Of a stretch of 42,936 nt of DNA, positions 17,201 to 26,150 are shown piece by piece; position 1 is the first letter of the stretch, and every line of letters starts with the position of its first letter. The notes under the pieces are model-generated. The model ran no database searches and was not told where the DNA came from. It saw only the letters and a list, made by a program, of their open reading frames with translations. The stretch comes from a virus. The stretch lies in the IMG/VR virus record IMGVR_UViG_3300036780_000065, positions 1 to 42,936 of that record; one strand, given 5' to 3'. Position numbers and translations under genes: made by a program.

Positions 17201-17513
17201 CGCCGCGGTGAAGTTCCTCGAGTTTGATTTTATGCCGGTGGGGACGCAGCCGACCGTTTCCTATGCGTTCGACGATCCAACTCCGGTGCCGACCTGGACC
17301 GCCTTCACGACGTTTGTTTACGATCCCCCCATCGTCTACGGGGGCACGGCGATCACCCCGCCCTACTGGCCCGACCGTTTCTACCTCAGCCAAAACGCCG
17401 ATGTCGCGGTCGGCCGGCGGATCCGGATCAAAGTCGACTACGGCTCGAGTGACACGGTACAGAATGAACTCATCAGCTTTGCGATCTTCGGCCGGAAATA
17501 CCAGGAGGGGTGA
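14208..17513 (+). CDS. Tail tubular protein B-like (nozzle) with inserted Trp-repeat modules
   Basis: ATG at 14208 overlaps the upstream TAA. An ORF reading back to 14013 overlaps the upstream gene and is not used. The 1101-residue protein starts with a nozzle-like segment (SQRNVFHDPSNVVTQRFYGG, then LTIARRPGN). About residues 240-575 hold at least four repeats of a beta module with the pattern DGxVTWxCxG...W (GGVTWTCQG, QLAWLCLG, NTVSWTCVG, NGITWRTA), likely glycan-binding inserts. The C-terminal half (about 590-1100) resumes a propeller-like fold. Position after the tube A-like gene supports the call. Confidence 0.65.
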   Translation: MADRLSDAGAQLPKAPKYAPIFVAASLTGLYSQRNVFHDPSNVVTQRFYGGRPDALYNGLNVELTNDLTIARRPGNTALTANYTHVPLDAFQWETDSGEILVMIDTAGFLYQEPFTGAAATLIFTKSAAAGRGYFVASGNVLYYGDGVDLIKYTPGNPNGLVWNWGIAAPTIAPTVTPIASGAAAVAWAASTVFSTMGFLVDPNSNVQQLYSVNANPANVNATQIGLSGNGAPLFTLTTGGTTSDGGVTWTCQGQIIAWTANTLMPSGQPIYDPTTNCIFVESHSTSRMTGSTRPAFNQTLGLSGARIDDTATSNNARWECLGQVNVSPTAVKTWTKNTAFNQYTQPSGGTDPSNVNSAIVFPLIPSATVLAGTQPTYLLGATTAGTTANTNYTPWTGVTSQTAGQITSPDGQLAWLCLGPAAWVASTQYFSWTYGTALFSAIKDSNGNMQVCTVAGQSGSGAAPTWQTAYGAITQDNTVSWTCVGNAMSWAAATNWFLPAAGFAPPLANQPYGGAQVIGSAFVQSVIASGLSGGSAPSWSVTVGTTTTDNGITWRTASAYSARSITWTASHVYAFSYKCREATDPYVTTSLLTFGSLNTQQAVNILGNIPGLVSPIGAYLGGGTGAISTSSPVFTLSSPNTAGAVNLVQGLGSTDPQVDTIVIWRDADGGGSSNMFELVEIPAPKPIAGVAQPWNFNDYLPDIPATVSGINFPGLDILAPAPIDDVNNPPPAGFLPLCDQLHFSRIWGAVGNTVFFSGGPDVGVGNPNEAFNPADDFPFKSTVIACMHSPAGLICPTTTDFECIYGGPSTSSFFSQNMLKGIGLANYSAWDRIGGEIYFLSPDMQFWSLNPAVQLARVGFPIANLLSDMAIFGTPGLATVTAYENGTDNAIFVGDGNEGWFRYNPHQVGADISGENAACWSPQAEIAGGCQMLKAVVLPPLAPGDPLLQSLIIGSNTTGKPILGRNQSASNSYSDNGTAYHAWFDIGAITMVFPGQRAAVKFLEFDFMPVGTQPTVSYAFDDPTPVPTWTAFTTFVYDPPIVYGGTAITPPYWPDRFYLSQNADVAVGRRIRIKVDYGSSDTVQNELISFAIFGRKYQEG

Positions 17514-19531
17514 TGGCCGCGCGACGTCCACCACTTGTGCCGAAAGATACGGCGAATGACGGTCTGCCCGAGAATTGGCACCCGGTGTTCGAACCTCCGA
17601 CCGTCGTCGGTGGCGGCGGTGGAGCTCCTCCTGCAGCTCCAATGTCGGGCCCGCGCGGCGCCGGCGATTACTTCGCGGGATCTCTTCCGCAAGCTCTGAA
17701 CCTTCCGCCGGATGTGATGCCGCCGGCATTCCCTGGCGCGCTCGGCGCGTACCGCGTTCTCCCGCCAGGCGCGGCCGGGGTTCCCGGGATCAACGCGGCC
17801 GCGCAATCCGCGCTCGCGCCGGCGATCGACTCCCTGCAGTCGCAGATCAACAATCTTCCCGTCGCGAAGCCCGGCGTCGGCGACGACATCACGCATGGAA
17901 ATCCTATTTGGTGGCTCGATCCCGGCTTCAACTGGCTGCGCGACGACTTCACGCAAATCCAATCCGCGAGCTCGACGTCCGTACCGGTCGCGGCGATCGG
18001 GCAACTCGGGTGGGTGCTCGATGCTTCCTCGGCGCCGTCGCATGGTGGGCTGTTCGGGGGAATTCCGCCCTTCCTCGGGCAATATTGGTGGGACAACAAT
18101 GCGAACGCGAACGCCTACGGAGTCCTGCACCTCGGACAGAACGGCGTCAATGGCGGAAACACCGGCTCAAATATCGGGTGGGCCATGTTCGACAATCCCG
18201 GCTCCTGGCTCGTTTTTATTTTCCGCGTGGGTGGCTCGAGTCCTGGTTTCACAAACGGGCTGAACTTCGGGCAGAAGTCGATTTACGTGGGACTGGCGGG
18301 ATCGACCACACTCACCAATTTTTCAACGAACGCCTCGGCGCGGCCGGATACGTTCTTTGGCGTGCGCTACGACACGGCGCCGGCGGCCGCGAGCACCTCG
18401 GTTAGTTACGCCTGCACCGCCGTCACGCAAACCGGCAGCAACATGGTCATCACCGGCACGTTCACCGGCGCGAATTCGGCGACCGGCACGACCTGGGTCG
18501 GCCGTTGGTTCAACACGACGAGCTTCGGCAACGCGGCGAACAATGGGACGTTTCTCTGCACCGCGGCGACGACTACCTCGCTCACTCTTCTGAATCCGAA
18601 CGGGATCACCGCTACGGGACAGTCGGCGCATGCGATCGCAAACACTCCGCTGGTCCTCACCGCGGCCGCGAACGGCAACGGCGTCCAAGTGGTTTACACC
18701 GGGACGATCACGGGCGGCGGCACCAACAATTACGTCGGCCAGTTTTTCTACGTCTCGGGATTCGGCAACGCCGGCAACAATGGCGGGCCCTTCAAGTGTG
18801 TGGCAAATTCGACGACGACGATCACTCTCGCAAATCCGCTCGTCACCGGATCCGCCGAAACTCACGCCGGCTACACTTCGGGACCGAACCTGCTCGATAC
18901 AACTTTCGTGCTCGAGGCGGTGCAGAATCCGAGCTACGGCGCCGTGGGGCGAAACAATACGCAGGGGCAAACGCTGAACACCGGGATCGCGCCCATTGTC
19001 GGAACCTGGCACCGGCTCGATGTGATTATCAACGCCGCCGGCAGCATCACTCTCATCTTGGATGGCAGCGCGGCCAACACCCTCACCGCGACGGTCAGCA
19101 AACAGACGATCACGACCGGCGCTGCGCAGTTCACCGGGTCGGTGTCGGGCAATCAGCTCTCATTTAGTTGGACGGCGTCCCCGGGATCCATCGCGCAAGC
19201 GCCGTGGGTGACAGGAAGCCAAGTCACCGTGAGTGGATTCAGCGGAACGCAAGCGCCCTTCAACGCCACCTGGTCGGTGATGGCGAACGGCAGCGGCAAC
19301 TTATATTTCGATTACGCGGCCGCCTCGAGCGTCGGATCCGCTTCCGTCACCGGCACGATCAGCGGATACCCCGCGGTTTTCCCCTGCTTCATTTACGGCA
19401 ACACGCAGGAGGCGAGCCCGCAGGCTTCCTCGCTCACATTTTGGGCCGACATGTGGGCGATGGCCTGGAATCCGAACCTGGGGCCAGCCACCCCAGGCAC
19501 GGCGGCCGCGGCAAAGCCGAGGTACTTTTGA
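17513..19531 (+). CDS. Tail fiber/spike-like protein with Ig-like repeats
   Basis: ATG at 17513 follows AGGAGGGG. The 672-residue protein has a Pro/Gly-rich N-terminal third, then a LamG-like region (WVLDASSAPSHGGLFGG; LVFIFRVGGSSPGF). It also has three internal repeats of about 60-75 residues, around nucleotides 18400-18650, 18680-18890 and 19120-19370, sharing TGTFTG / TGTITG / TGSVSG openings and FGNAxNNG loops in the first two. This mix of glycan-binding and Ig-like modules is typical of receptor-binding fibers. The repeats interrupt the LamG-like domain, suggesting acquired inserts. Confidence 0.6.
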   Translation: MAARRPPLVPKDTANDGLPENWHPVFEPPTVVGGGGGAPPAAPMSGPRGAGDYFAGSLPQALNLPPDVMPPAFPGALGAYRVLPPGAAGVPGINAAAQSALAPAIDSLQSQINNLPVAKPGVGDDITHGNPIWWLDPGFNWLRDDFTQIQSASSTSVPVAAIGQLGWVLDASSAPSHGGLFGGIPPFLGQYWWDNNANANAYGVLHLGQNGVNGGNTGSNIGWAMFDNPGSWLVFIFRVGGSSPGFTNGLNFGQKSIYVGLAGSTTLTNFSTNASARPDTFFGVRYDTAPAAASTSVSYACTAVTQTGSNMVITGTFTGANSATGTTWVGRWFNTTSFGNAANNGTFLCTAATTTSLTLLNPNGITATGQSAHAIANTPLVLTAAANGNGVQVVYTGTITGGGTNNYVGQFFYVSGFGNAGNNGGPFKCVANSTTTITLANPLVTGSAETHAGYTSGPNLLDTTFVLEAVQNPSYGAVGRNNTQGQTLNTGIAPIVGTWHRLDVIINAAGSITLILDGSAANTLTATVSKQTITTGAAQFTGSVSGNQLSFSWTASPGSIAQAPWVTGSQVTVSGFSGTQAPFNATWSVMANGSGNLYFDYAAASSVGSASVTGTISGYPAVFPCFIYGNTQEASPQASSLTFWADMWAMAWNPNLGPATPGTAAAAKPRYF

Positions 19532-19911
19532 TCCACTTTCGCAGGACCGTCGCGGATGATCTCTTGACGATCTCCGGCTGGATCCAAGCGGATCCCGGCC
19601 ACCTAAACGACGACGTCAATTTTTGGCTGAACACCGGGCCCGGCGTTTCCTGTTACGCACTCGGCGACGAAACCGGGGTCGTGATGTTCGTGCGCCAAGA
19701 AACGGAGGGCGCGAATTCGCGGCTGCACGTCCAATTCGCGCCCTTCGATCGCAAGAGGATTGTGCGCGTGCTGCGCGAGGGCTATCCTCTCGTAGCTCAG
19801 GACGCGAAGGATCGCGGGTTTCACCGTATTGTTTTCAGTTCAGAATCGCCGGCGCTCATCCGCACCATGCTCGAGATGGGATTCAAGGCTGAGTTGGCCG
19901 CGGAACTCTAG
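19528..19911 (+). CDS. GNAT-fold virion protein (T7 gp13-like)
   Basis: A TTG at 19528 overlaps the stop of the spike gene (TTGA) and gives 127 residues. An ORF reading back to 19168 lies inside the spike gene. The product reads like a shortened acetyltransferase fold (GVVMFVRQETEG; RVLREGYPLVAQDAKDRGFH; SPALIRTMLEMGFKAEL) and starts with DDLLTISGWIQADPGHL. Such proteins are common between spike and internal-virion genes in T7-like phages and resemble T7 gp13. No acetyl-CoA loop is obvious. The end is overlapped by a minus-strand gene. Confidence 0.6.
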   Translation: MIHFRRTVADDLLTISGWIQADPGHLNDDVNFWLNTGPGVSCYALGDETGVVMFVRQETEGANSRLHVQFAPFDRKRIVRVLREGYPLVAQDAKDRGFHRIVFSSESPALIRTMLEMGFKAELAAEL

Positions 19912-20224
19912 GAGGACGCCGATTATACGCTTGCTCACTCGGGGTGGCCCATCGGCAGTTGGAAGGTTTGTAAATTCCATCCTTGTTGGGGAAACGATCG
20001 AGCGTCTTGCCTTGTGGCCGTTCGCCCATATCGTCGAGAAAATTCTCGAATCCGCGTTTGCCTCGCCAGCGCGCGCAAACGCTGATTCCGCGTTTATTGT
20101 AATCGGCCGAGCGTTCGTGGTTCGGAGCGCAGCGGTCCTTCATCGCGCTCCACGATTGATAGGTCGGCGATTTGAAGGGGCGTCTGTGGCCGTGCTTACG
20201 GTTCGGGTGCGATTGGTCCGCCAT
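19883..20224 (-). CDS. HNH-type homing endonuclease (antisense insert)
   Basis: The 113-residue minus-strand product contains SPTYQSWSAMKDRC, RGISVCARW, GFENFLDDMGERPQGKTLDR and YKPSNCRWATPSEQAYNR. These match a widespread phage family usually annotated as HNH/homing endonuclease, and the plus-strand protein at 37022 is a clear paralogue. It is antisense to the virion genes, its 3' end overlaps the GNAT-fold gene by 29 bases, and no Shine-Dalgarno is seen upstream. It fills the 331-bp gap between two virion genes, as expected of an inserted mobile gene. Confidence 0.75.
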   Translation of the reverse strand: MADQSHPNRKHGHRRPFKSPTYQSWSAMKDRCAPNHERSADYNKRGISVCARWRGKRGFENFLDDMGERPQGKTLDRFPNKDGIYKPSNCRWATPSEQAYNRRPPRVPRPTQP

Positions 20225-20242
20225 TGGGAGCGGGAGGATAAC

Positions 20243-20968
20243 ATGACACGAGCTGAATTGTACCTGCGAATTTATGGCCCTCTCGCCTTCGGTTGTGGAC
20301 CAGGCGGAGCAGAAAAAGGAATCGCGTCCCAGGAGCAGACGTTCATGCAATCGCTGCAGGCGAACTATCAGCAAAATTTTCAGCAGCAGCAGAGCGTCCT
20401 CACGCACTTGAATGGCGTGCTCGCGCCAGTGATCGCCGCGGGCCCGAACCAAACGGGCATGTCGCCGGCGGAGCGCGCCGCGGAAAATACGCAGGCGATC
20501 AACACGACGGCCGCGAGCGCCGCGAACGCTTCGCGCGCCGTGCGCAGCGAAACCGCCGGCCGCAACGACAGCGGAAACCTTCCGCAATCCGGAGTCGATC
20601 AATCGCTCGAGGCGGGAGTCGCCTCAGCGGCGGAGGGTCAGCTTTCGGCCGAACAGCTCGGCATCACGCAGCAGGACTACGCACTCGGCCGACAACAGTT
20701 TCAAAACGCGGAAGCCGGCGAACTCGCGATCTCCGGCCAGGAGAATCCGAACGCCACGGCACAGGTTGCAAACACCGCGAATGAGAACGCCTTCGGTGAG
20801 GCCAACACGATCCAGCAGGAAGAGAACCAGGAAGAGTCCGACATCGCCGGCGGAATCACTTCGCTCGCGATGGCCGGGGTGGGCGGATTCGGCGGAGCGA
20901 TGGAGACAACGCCGGGCGGAAACAGCAAGGGCCTGCAGGGATTTTTGCAGGGATTCGGCGGCGGATAA
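20243..20968 (+). CDS. Internal virion protein candidate
   Basis: ATG at 20243 is preceded by GGGAGG with 5-base spacing; an in-frame ORF back to 19829 overlaps other genes and is rejected. The 241-residue protein is Ala/Gln/Asn-rich and helical, with QSLQANYQQNFQQQQSVL, AGRNDSGNLPQSGVDQ and a Gly-rich hydrophobic C-terminus (GGITSLAMAGVGGFGGA). The order GNAT-like, this, coiled coil, very large protein mirrors the T7 gp13-gp16 ejection cassette. A GCG cysteine at residue 18 follows a hydrophobic stretch, but the lipobox is poor. Confidence 0.6.
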   Translation: MTRAELYLRIYGPLAFGCGPGGAEKGIASQEQTFMQSLQANYQQNFQQQQSVLTHLNGVLAPVIAAGPNQTGMSPAERAAENTQAINTTAASAANASRAVRSETAGRNDSGNLPQSGVDQSLEAGVASAAEGQLSAEQLGITQQDYALGRQQFQNAEAGELAISGQENPNATAQVANTANENAFGEANTIQQEENQEESDIAGGITSLAMAGVGGFGGAMETTPGGNSKGLQGFLQGFGGG

Positions 20969-20978
20969 GGGGGAGACG

Positions 20979-22586
20979 ATGGGTGGCAATCTGAATCCAG
21001 CGATCGCGCAGCAAGCGGCGAACACGATGAGCGATCCCGTAAATCAGCAAATGGCGATTGAGGATCTCGCCGGCGGGCCGGTGCCCTCGCGCATCGCGCC
21101 GCCAGGCATGCCGCAGGCGCCGCAGGTTCCGGCCGCTGGCGGAGCTCCTCCGTCGATGCCTACGGGCGGGGGCGGGGCCGATTCGCTCGCAGCTCCGGAC
21201 ATGGCGCAGGAAATCGCCCGCCACCAGGTGATCGCCGGCAAGCTCAACCCGGGCGGATCGCGAGAATGGGCGGAAAACGCGGTCGCCGGCGTCCAGGCGG
21301 CGCTCGCCGGATTCGGGGCCGGGGGGAAGGTTCCGCCGGGCGCCGGAGCGCTCTACGGCGTTGGCGCGGCCGCCAGGCAGGCTGGAGCCGCGCATCAGGA
21401 AATGGCGAAGGAAAAAAATCAGCAGAACGATCGCAAAGAGCAGCTCGACATCGAAAAGCAGCGCGCGGACCAGGAAGCCACGAATGAGGACCGCGAGTAC
21501 AAGCTCCGCCTCGCCGAAAATGCGCGGCAGCAAGCGACTCAGGCAAAAGCCTTCGCGCTCGACGATGCCAACCTCAAGCTCGCTAATTCACGCGACGCGC
21601 GCGAGGCGGATGCCGCGACCGATCGCCACATCGAATTTCTGCAGCACCAAACCGATTATCTCGACAAACTCTCGAGCGTCGGCGGCGGTCCTGCGAAAGT
21701 GAACGGTTCGACGTCGCCGGAGTTTGCGCATCACGGCGAGCTCGAGGAATGGGCCAAGGCAAACGGCATCGTGCTCAATGCTCACGAGAACGGTTACATC
21801 CACCGGCCGGTGATGCTGCCGAATGGGAAATCGCAGATTTGGGATCAACCGGACACGGGCCCGACCTGGCACACGGTCAAAGATGCGGACGGCCACGATC
21901 AGCGGATCTTTGCGGATCCACTCACTGTGATGTCCGCGCAAAAAATCGTCGCCGATACGCGCGAGATCAACGCCAAGGTGGGACTCACGAACGCGCAGGC
22001 GCAGCGCGATCTCAAAAAGGCGAACGATTCCGAGACGGCCAAAGGCGCGCGCGAGGCGCTCGATGCGGCGACCGATGATGAGGGCGTGATCCACCTCGAC
22101 AAAATGAAGCCGGGCCAGGTCCAGCAGATCCGCAAAGCGACGCTCGACCAGTACAGCAAGGCAACCGATGCGCTGCGCACCGCGCAGACGGAAATGCGCA
22201 ACGACGCGGATTACTTCGATGCGACCGACGATCCCGAAAAAATGAAAGAGCTCGAGAGCAAGTACGGCGTCGATGAAGCGTCGCAGTCCCGGAACCAGGC
22301 GCGCGACACGATCCGCCAGCTCGACGGTTATAAGAATCCCGGCGGCGGCGCAGCCGGCGGTGCGATGCCGCAAGCTCCAACGAAAGGCGCGGCGCTTACT
22401 CCGGAGATCAGGGACAAATTCCTCGCGGCGGCCGGCGGAGATCCGGAGAAGGCAAAGCAACTCGCGATCAAATCCGGATGGGGACCGATGGCCGCGCCGC
22501 CACAAACTCAGCAGCAAGCAACAGCCGCGGCCGCACAACTCGGCGCCGGCGGGTACGGTGAGGGCACCGCTCGCTCGATCCGCTAG
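20979..22586 (+). CDS. Internal virion protein candidate, coiled coil
   Basis: ATG at 20979, 10 bases after the upstream stop and behind GGGGGAG. The 535-residue product has a Pro/Gly-rich N-terminus, a long charged coiled coil (roughly residues 140-230, such as KEKNQQNDRKEQLDIEKQRA), a small beta region (NGYIHRPVMLPNGKSQIWD), more helices and a Gln/Ala-rich tail. Position in the ejection cassette and composition suggest a counterpart of T7 gp15. Evidence for ejection is positional only. Confidence 0.55.
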   Translation: MGGNLNPAIAQQAANTMSDPVNQQMAIEDLAGGPVPSRIAPPGMPQAPQVPAAGGAPPSMPTGGGGADSLAAPDMAQEIARHQVIAGKLNPGGSREWAENAVAGVQAALAGFGAGGKVPPGAGALYGVGAAARQAGAAHQEMAKEKNQQNDRKEQLDIEKQRADQEATNEDREYKLRLAENARQQATQAKAFALDDANLKLANSRDAREADAATDRHIEFLQHQTDYLDKLSSVGGGPAKVNGSTSPEFAHHGELEEWAKANGIVLNAHENGYIHRPVMLPNGKSQIWDQPDTGPTWHTVKDADGHDQRIFADPLTVMSAQKIVADTREINAKVGLTNAQAQRDLKKANDSETAKGAREALDAATDDEGVIHLDKMKPGQVQQIRKATLDQYSKATDALRTAQTEMRNDADYFDATDDPEKMKELESKYGVDEASQSRNQARDTIRQLDGYKNPGGGAAGGAMPQAPTKGAALTPEIRDKFLAAAGGDPEKAKQLAIKSGWGPMAAPPQTQQQATAAAAQLGAGGYGEGTARSIR

Positions 22587-22604
22587 ATGTAAACAAAAGT
22601 TGTC

Positions 22605-25600
22605 ATGGCAGACGACCAACAAAACGCGCAGCCGGATCCGTGGGCTGCAACTTTCGCGACGACGCCGGCGCCGGCTGCAGCTCCCCCCAAACCCGCGCCG
22701 GCGCCGAGTGGCGCGGATCCGTGGGCGAATACCTTCGGCACGGCCACCCCCGCGCCGAAGGCACCGCCGGCGGCCGCGGATCCCTGGGCCGCAACTTTTG
22801 GCACTTCCGGGAACGGCGCCTCAACCGAGGGAGCAAAGCAGGAACCGCGCACCTTCGGATCCGACCTCAAGGAATTTGCCAGCACTCCCCTGCTTGATTT
22901 CAAACGTGAGGGCGCCGGGCCGATCGAGCGTGGGGTTGAATCCTTCGCCTCGGATCTCACCTCGCCGACGAGCGTAATTCTGACGGCCGCGACGCTCGGC
23001 ACCGGCGCCGTCGAAGCCGGCCTCGGGAAGATTGGATTTACTGCAGTAGAAGCCGCCGGCATCGCGCAAAAAGCCAAGCTCGCCGCAGACTTCGGGTTTC
23101 TCGCGAAATACGGGATCGACCTCGGGACCAACACCATTCCGCAGTTGATGATGAATTGGGGCGACTACCGCGCGGCAAAAAACGAAAAGGACAAGCGCAC
23201 GGCGCTCGACCACCTCGAGGAGAACGCCACGGAGGCGACCCTCGGGGGAATCGCTTCGATGCTTGCGACGCGGGGAGTCGCACACGATGTGAGCGACATT
23301 TACGCGGCATCGCCGAAAGGCCGCGCGATCGCAAACGAAATGTACGCAAACGCGATCGCGGATTATCAGGAACAAAACCAGGTGGGGACAGCGCAGGCGC
23401 GCCAGGACTTCGCGAAATGGAGCAAAACAATTCCAGACCAGGCGCGGCGCGTCGCGATCTCTCGCAACATCGAAGCCGGCGGCGATCCGAACGTGCTCGA
23501 GCGGCAGGCGCTCGCGGCCGAGGCGAACCCCGCGACCAAGGACACCGCAAAAGAATTCCGCGACGCAAAGCAGCTCTCCGAGGAAGAGATCGGCGTCCGC
23601 GATGAAATGCGCAACAAGCTGGCCGCCAATCTCGCGCACCTGAAATATTTGCGGCTGCTCCCCGAGGATGGCGGGCTCACGAACTACCTGCCGCACAAAT
23701 GGGACTTCGAGGACACCGATCCGGAAACCGGCAAGCCGATCACGCGCACCGGAAACGATGGCGAGAGGGAGATGCTCAAGAAACGCACCTTCGCGACGAT
23801 CGCCGAGGGTGAGCTCAAGGGCGCAAAGCCCACAACGAAGGACGCGGCGGCGCTCATTTCCGACTATCACGAGCGCGTTTCAAACCTGATCGCGAAACAC
23901 AATCTCGCCGAGGATCTCGCCGGCAGCTATATGGACGACGGTTCGCCGATGGCCGCGCCCGGTCACATGTTCCCTGGATTCACGCGCGGCCGCGACGCTC
24001 CGGTTTCCGCGACCGAAGTCGCGAATCTCAAAGCCGCCGGCAAATTCGACGAGCTGCTCCGGAGGGGACGCATCTACGAAGTTGCCGGCGAACCGGCGCG
24101 CACGCTCGAGGGCGGAGGCATGCCCGAACAGACCGTGAAGGATGCCGGCGGAATTTACCGCGGCACCAAGGGCGGCCTGGTTGAAGTCACCCTCCCGCCC
24201 GAGCTCGCCGGGCTGCTCCCTGGGGACATCGACCCGCGCATGCGCGAATTTGTTTCGGTGACGCTGCCGGAGAAAGGTTTGACGGCCGAGAGCGTCCAGC
24301 AGGCGCTCGTGCGGAAGCTCGGCGAGTACGGCGTCAATCCCGACGAGCCGCAGGTTGCGCAGTTTTTGAAAGCGACGGTGCCGGCGCGGCCGAATTACGT
24401 TTGGAAGCAGCGCGACTTTGTTCCTTCGGGGCTTTCCGTGTGGCGGCCGGTTTCAGAAGCGGAAGCGAAAGAGCTGCCCAACGCGATCGTGACCTACGGC
24501 AAGGGCCCGTTTCCGGAACAGGCAATCATGGAGCCTGGCATGCGCGGGATTCCAACCGATCAACCCGAGCGAGTGGCAATGGCTCGCGTGCCTGTGCTCG
24601 TGAATCCGGACATCGCGCCGCACCTCGAGCCGGTGCTTGAAACGCTGCGGCCGAAAAGCGCGCTGATCCGCGCGGCGCTCGCGGTGACGAAGGAAACGAA
24701 ATCGGATCTCCTGGCGCTCTCGCCTTTCCATTGGGCGACGATCCTCAACCGCTCGCTCGAGGCGGGCCTCAATCCCTTCGGTGGCACGAACCGCAAATTC
24801 ATCTTCGTGCCGAAGGACATCGACTACTACAACCTCAGCGACGCACAGCAACGCGCGATCCACGCCGGCGCGGTTGTTTCATCCACGCGGCCGGGTTTCA
24901 GCGGCTACCTCGAGGAAGGGCTCGCCGCGTCGCACGATTCGATCATCAACAAAATTCCCCTGGTGGGCGACTTCAACCGCGCGATCGAGGGAAAACTTTT
25001 CGGCCCGCACGGCTGGATCACCTCGCTCAAGTTCGATCTGTTCGACAAACTCTCGGAAGAGATCCGCAAATCGCGGCCGGATCTGACCGCGGACCAGGCC
25101 GATCGCGTCGCCGCGTCGCAGGTGAATAATAAATTCGGCGGGCTCAATTACACGATGATGGGCCGCGGCGCTTCAACGCAGCACACGTTGCGGCTGATGT
25201 TGCTCGCTCCGGATTTCCTCGAGAGCTCCGGACGTTCGATCCTCGACGTCGCCGGCAATCATGGCACGCCGATGCTCAAGAGCCTGGTCGCCTTCAACGC
25301 GGCGCACTGGCTGCTCGCGCGCGGGATCAACTACCTGGTTTCCGGCAACACGCATCCGGAATCCGGCTTTTCGGTGATGTCGAAGAACGGCAAACGCGAG
25401 TACAACCTGCGGACAACGCTCGGGGATTATCTGCACTTCGTCGAAAAGCCACACGACTTCCTTGCGAATCGCGTGAACCCTATCGGCGTGCGGGCGCCGT
25501 ACGACGTCGCCGCCGGCGAGGATCCGCTCGGCAACAAGATCACCGGTTATCAGCAGTTTTTCGACACGCTGCGCCAGGTCACTCCCATCCCCCTGCAGGG

Positions 25601-26150
25601 GATCTATCCGACGACGAGCGTCACCGAGCCGAGCGCAGGTGACAAGCTGCTGCAGTCGGTCGGTGTGCAGTCGCGGAAATATTTCTCGCCGGCGGAAACC
25701 TACGCTCACCAGGTGATGAGCCGGCACGGCGAAGGCGGCGAAGCGCTCGAAGGCGACGAACTCGCGAAAGCGCAGCTCCGTTACAAACTCGAGGACGATC
25801 TCCGGACAGCGATCAACTCGCAGGACACCGCCGGCCGCATCGCCGCGACGAAGCGGATCGACGACGCCTCGCGCGGAGCGAATCGCAAGATCTCCGAAGC
25901 CACCGCCTCGGAGATCATCAGGACAGCGCACGAATTCCCGATGCCGCTGCAGGCGACCGTTTCACACCTCGCCCTGAAAGACGAATTCGATGTGTGGGAC
26001 CGCGCCTCACTGCTTGAGAAGCGCGCCATCCGGCCAATCATCGAGAAAAAAATAGACAAGTGGGGACGCGAGGGTGCGAGCCACACGCACGAACAAAACG
26101 AAAGCATGCGGATGCGGATCCAAGCCTGGCGGCGATCGCTGGTGGAATGA
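22605..26150 (+). CDS. Very large internal virion / DNA-ejection protein
   Basis: The 1181-residue protein is the longest in the genome and closes the virion block, like T7 gp16. Its N-terminus has three repeats of DPWAxTF (nucleotides about 22634, 22715, 22779) separated by Pro/Ala linkers, a feature seen in other large ejection proteins. The remainder is helical and charged, with hydrophobic patches (SVILTAATLGTGAVEAGLG; LVAFNAAHWLLARGINYLV) that could cross the cell envelope. I do not see a transglycosylase catalytic motif at the N-terminus, unlike T7 gp16. Confidence 0.6.
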   Translation: MADDQQNAQPDPWAATFATTPAPAAAPPKPAPAPSGADPWANTFGTATPAPKAPPAAADPWAATFGTSGNGASTEGAKQEPRTFGSDLKEFASTPLLDFKREGAGPIERGVESFASDLTSPTSVILTAATLGTGAVEAGLGKIGFTAVEAAGIAQKAKLAADFGFLAKYGIDLGTNTIPQLMMNWGDYRAAKNEKDKRTALDHLEENATEATLGGIASMLATRGVAHDVSDIYAASPKGRAIANEMYANAIADYQEQNQVGTAQARQDFAKWSKTIPDQARRVAISRNIEAGGDPNVLERQALAAEANPATKDTAKEFRDAKQLSEEEIGVRDEMRNKLAANLAHLKYLRLLPEDGGLTNYLPHKWDFEDTDPETGKPITRTGNDGEREMLKKRTFATIAEGELKGAKPTTKDAAALISDYHERVSNLIAKHNLAEDLAGSYMDDGSPMAAPGHMFPGFTRGRDAPVSATEVANLKAAGKFDELLRRGRIYEVAGEPARTLEGGGMPEQTVKDAGGIYRGTKGGLVEVTLPPELAGLLPGDIDPRMREFVSVTLPEKGLTAESVQQALVRKLGEYGVNPDEPQVAQFLKATVPARPNYVWKQRDFVPSGLSVWRPVSEAEAKELPNAIVTYGKGPFPEQAIMEPGMRGIPTDQPERVAMARVPVLVNPDIAPHLEPVLETLRPKSALIRAALAVTKETKSDLLALSPFHWATILNRSLEAGLNPFGGTNRKFIFVPKDIDYYNLSDAQQRAIHAGAVVSSTRPGFSGYLEEGLAASHDSIINKIPLVGDFNRAIEGKLFGPHGWITSLKFDLFDKLSEEIRKSRPDLTADQADRVAASQVNNKFGGLNYTMMGRGASTQHTLRLMLLAPDFLESSGRSILDVAGNHGTPMLKSLVAFNAAHWLLARGINYLVSGNTHPESGFSVMSKNGKREYNLRTTLGDYLHFVEKPHDFLANRVNPIGVRAPYDVAAGEDPLGNKITGYQQFFDTLRQVTPIPLQGIYPTTSVTEPSAGDKLLQSVGVQSRKYFSPAETYAHQVMSRHGEGGEALEGDELAKAQLRYKLEDDLRTAINSQDTAGRIAATKRIDDASRGANRKISEATASEIIRTAHEFPMPLQATVSHLALKDEFDVWDRASLLEKRAIRPIIEKKIDKWGREGASHTHEQNESMRMRIQAWRRSLVE

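Noticed and set aside
16098-17729. 543-codon minus-strand frame opposite the tail genes
   Set aside because: Arg-rich antisense shadow of the tail-tube B-like gene.
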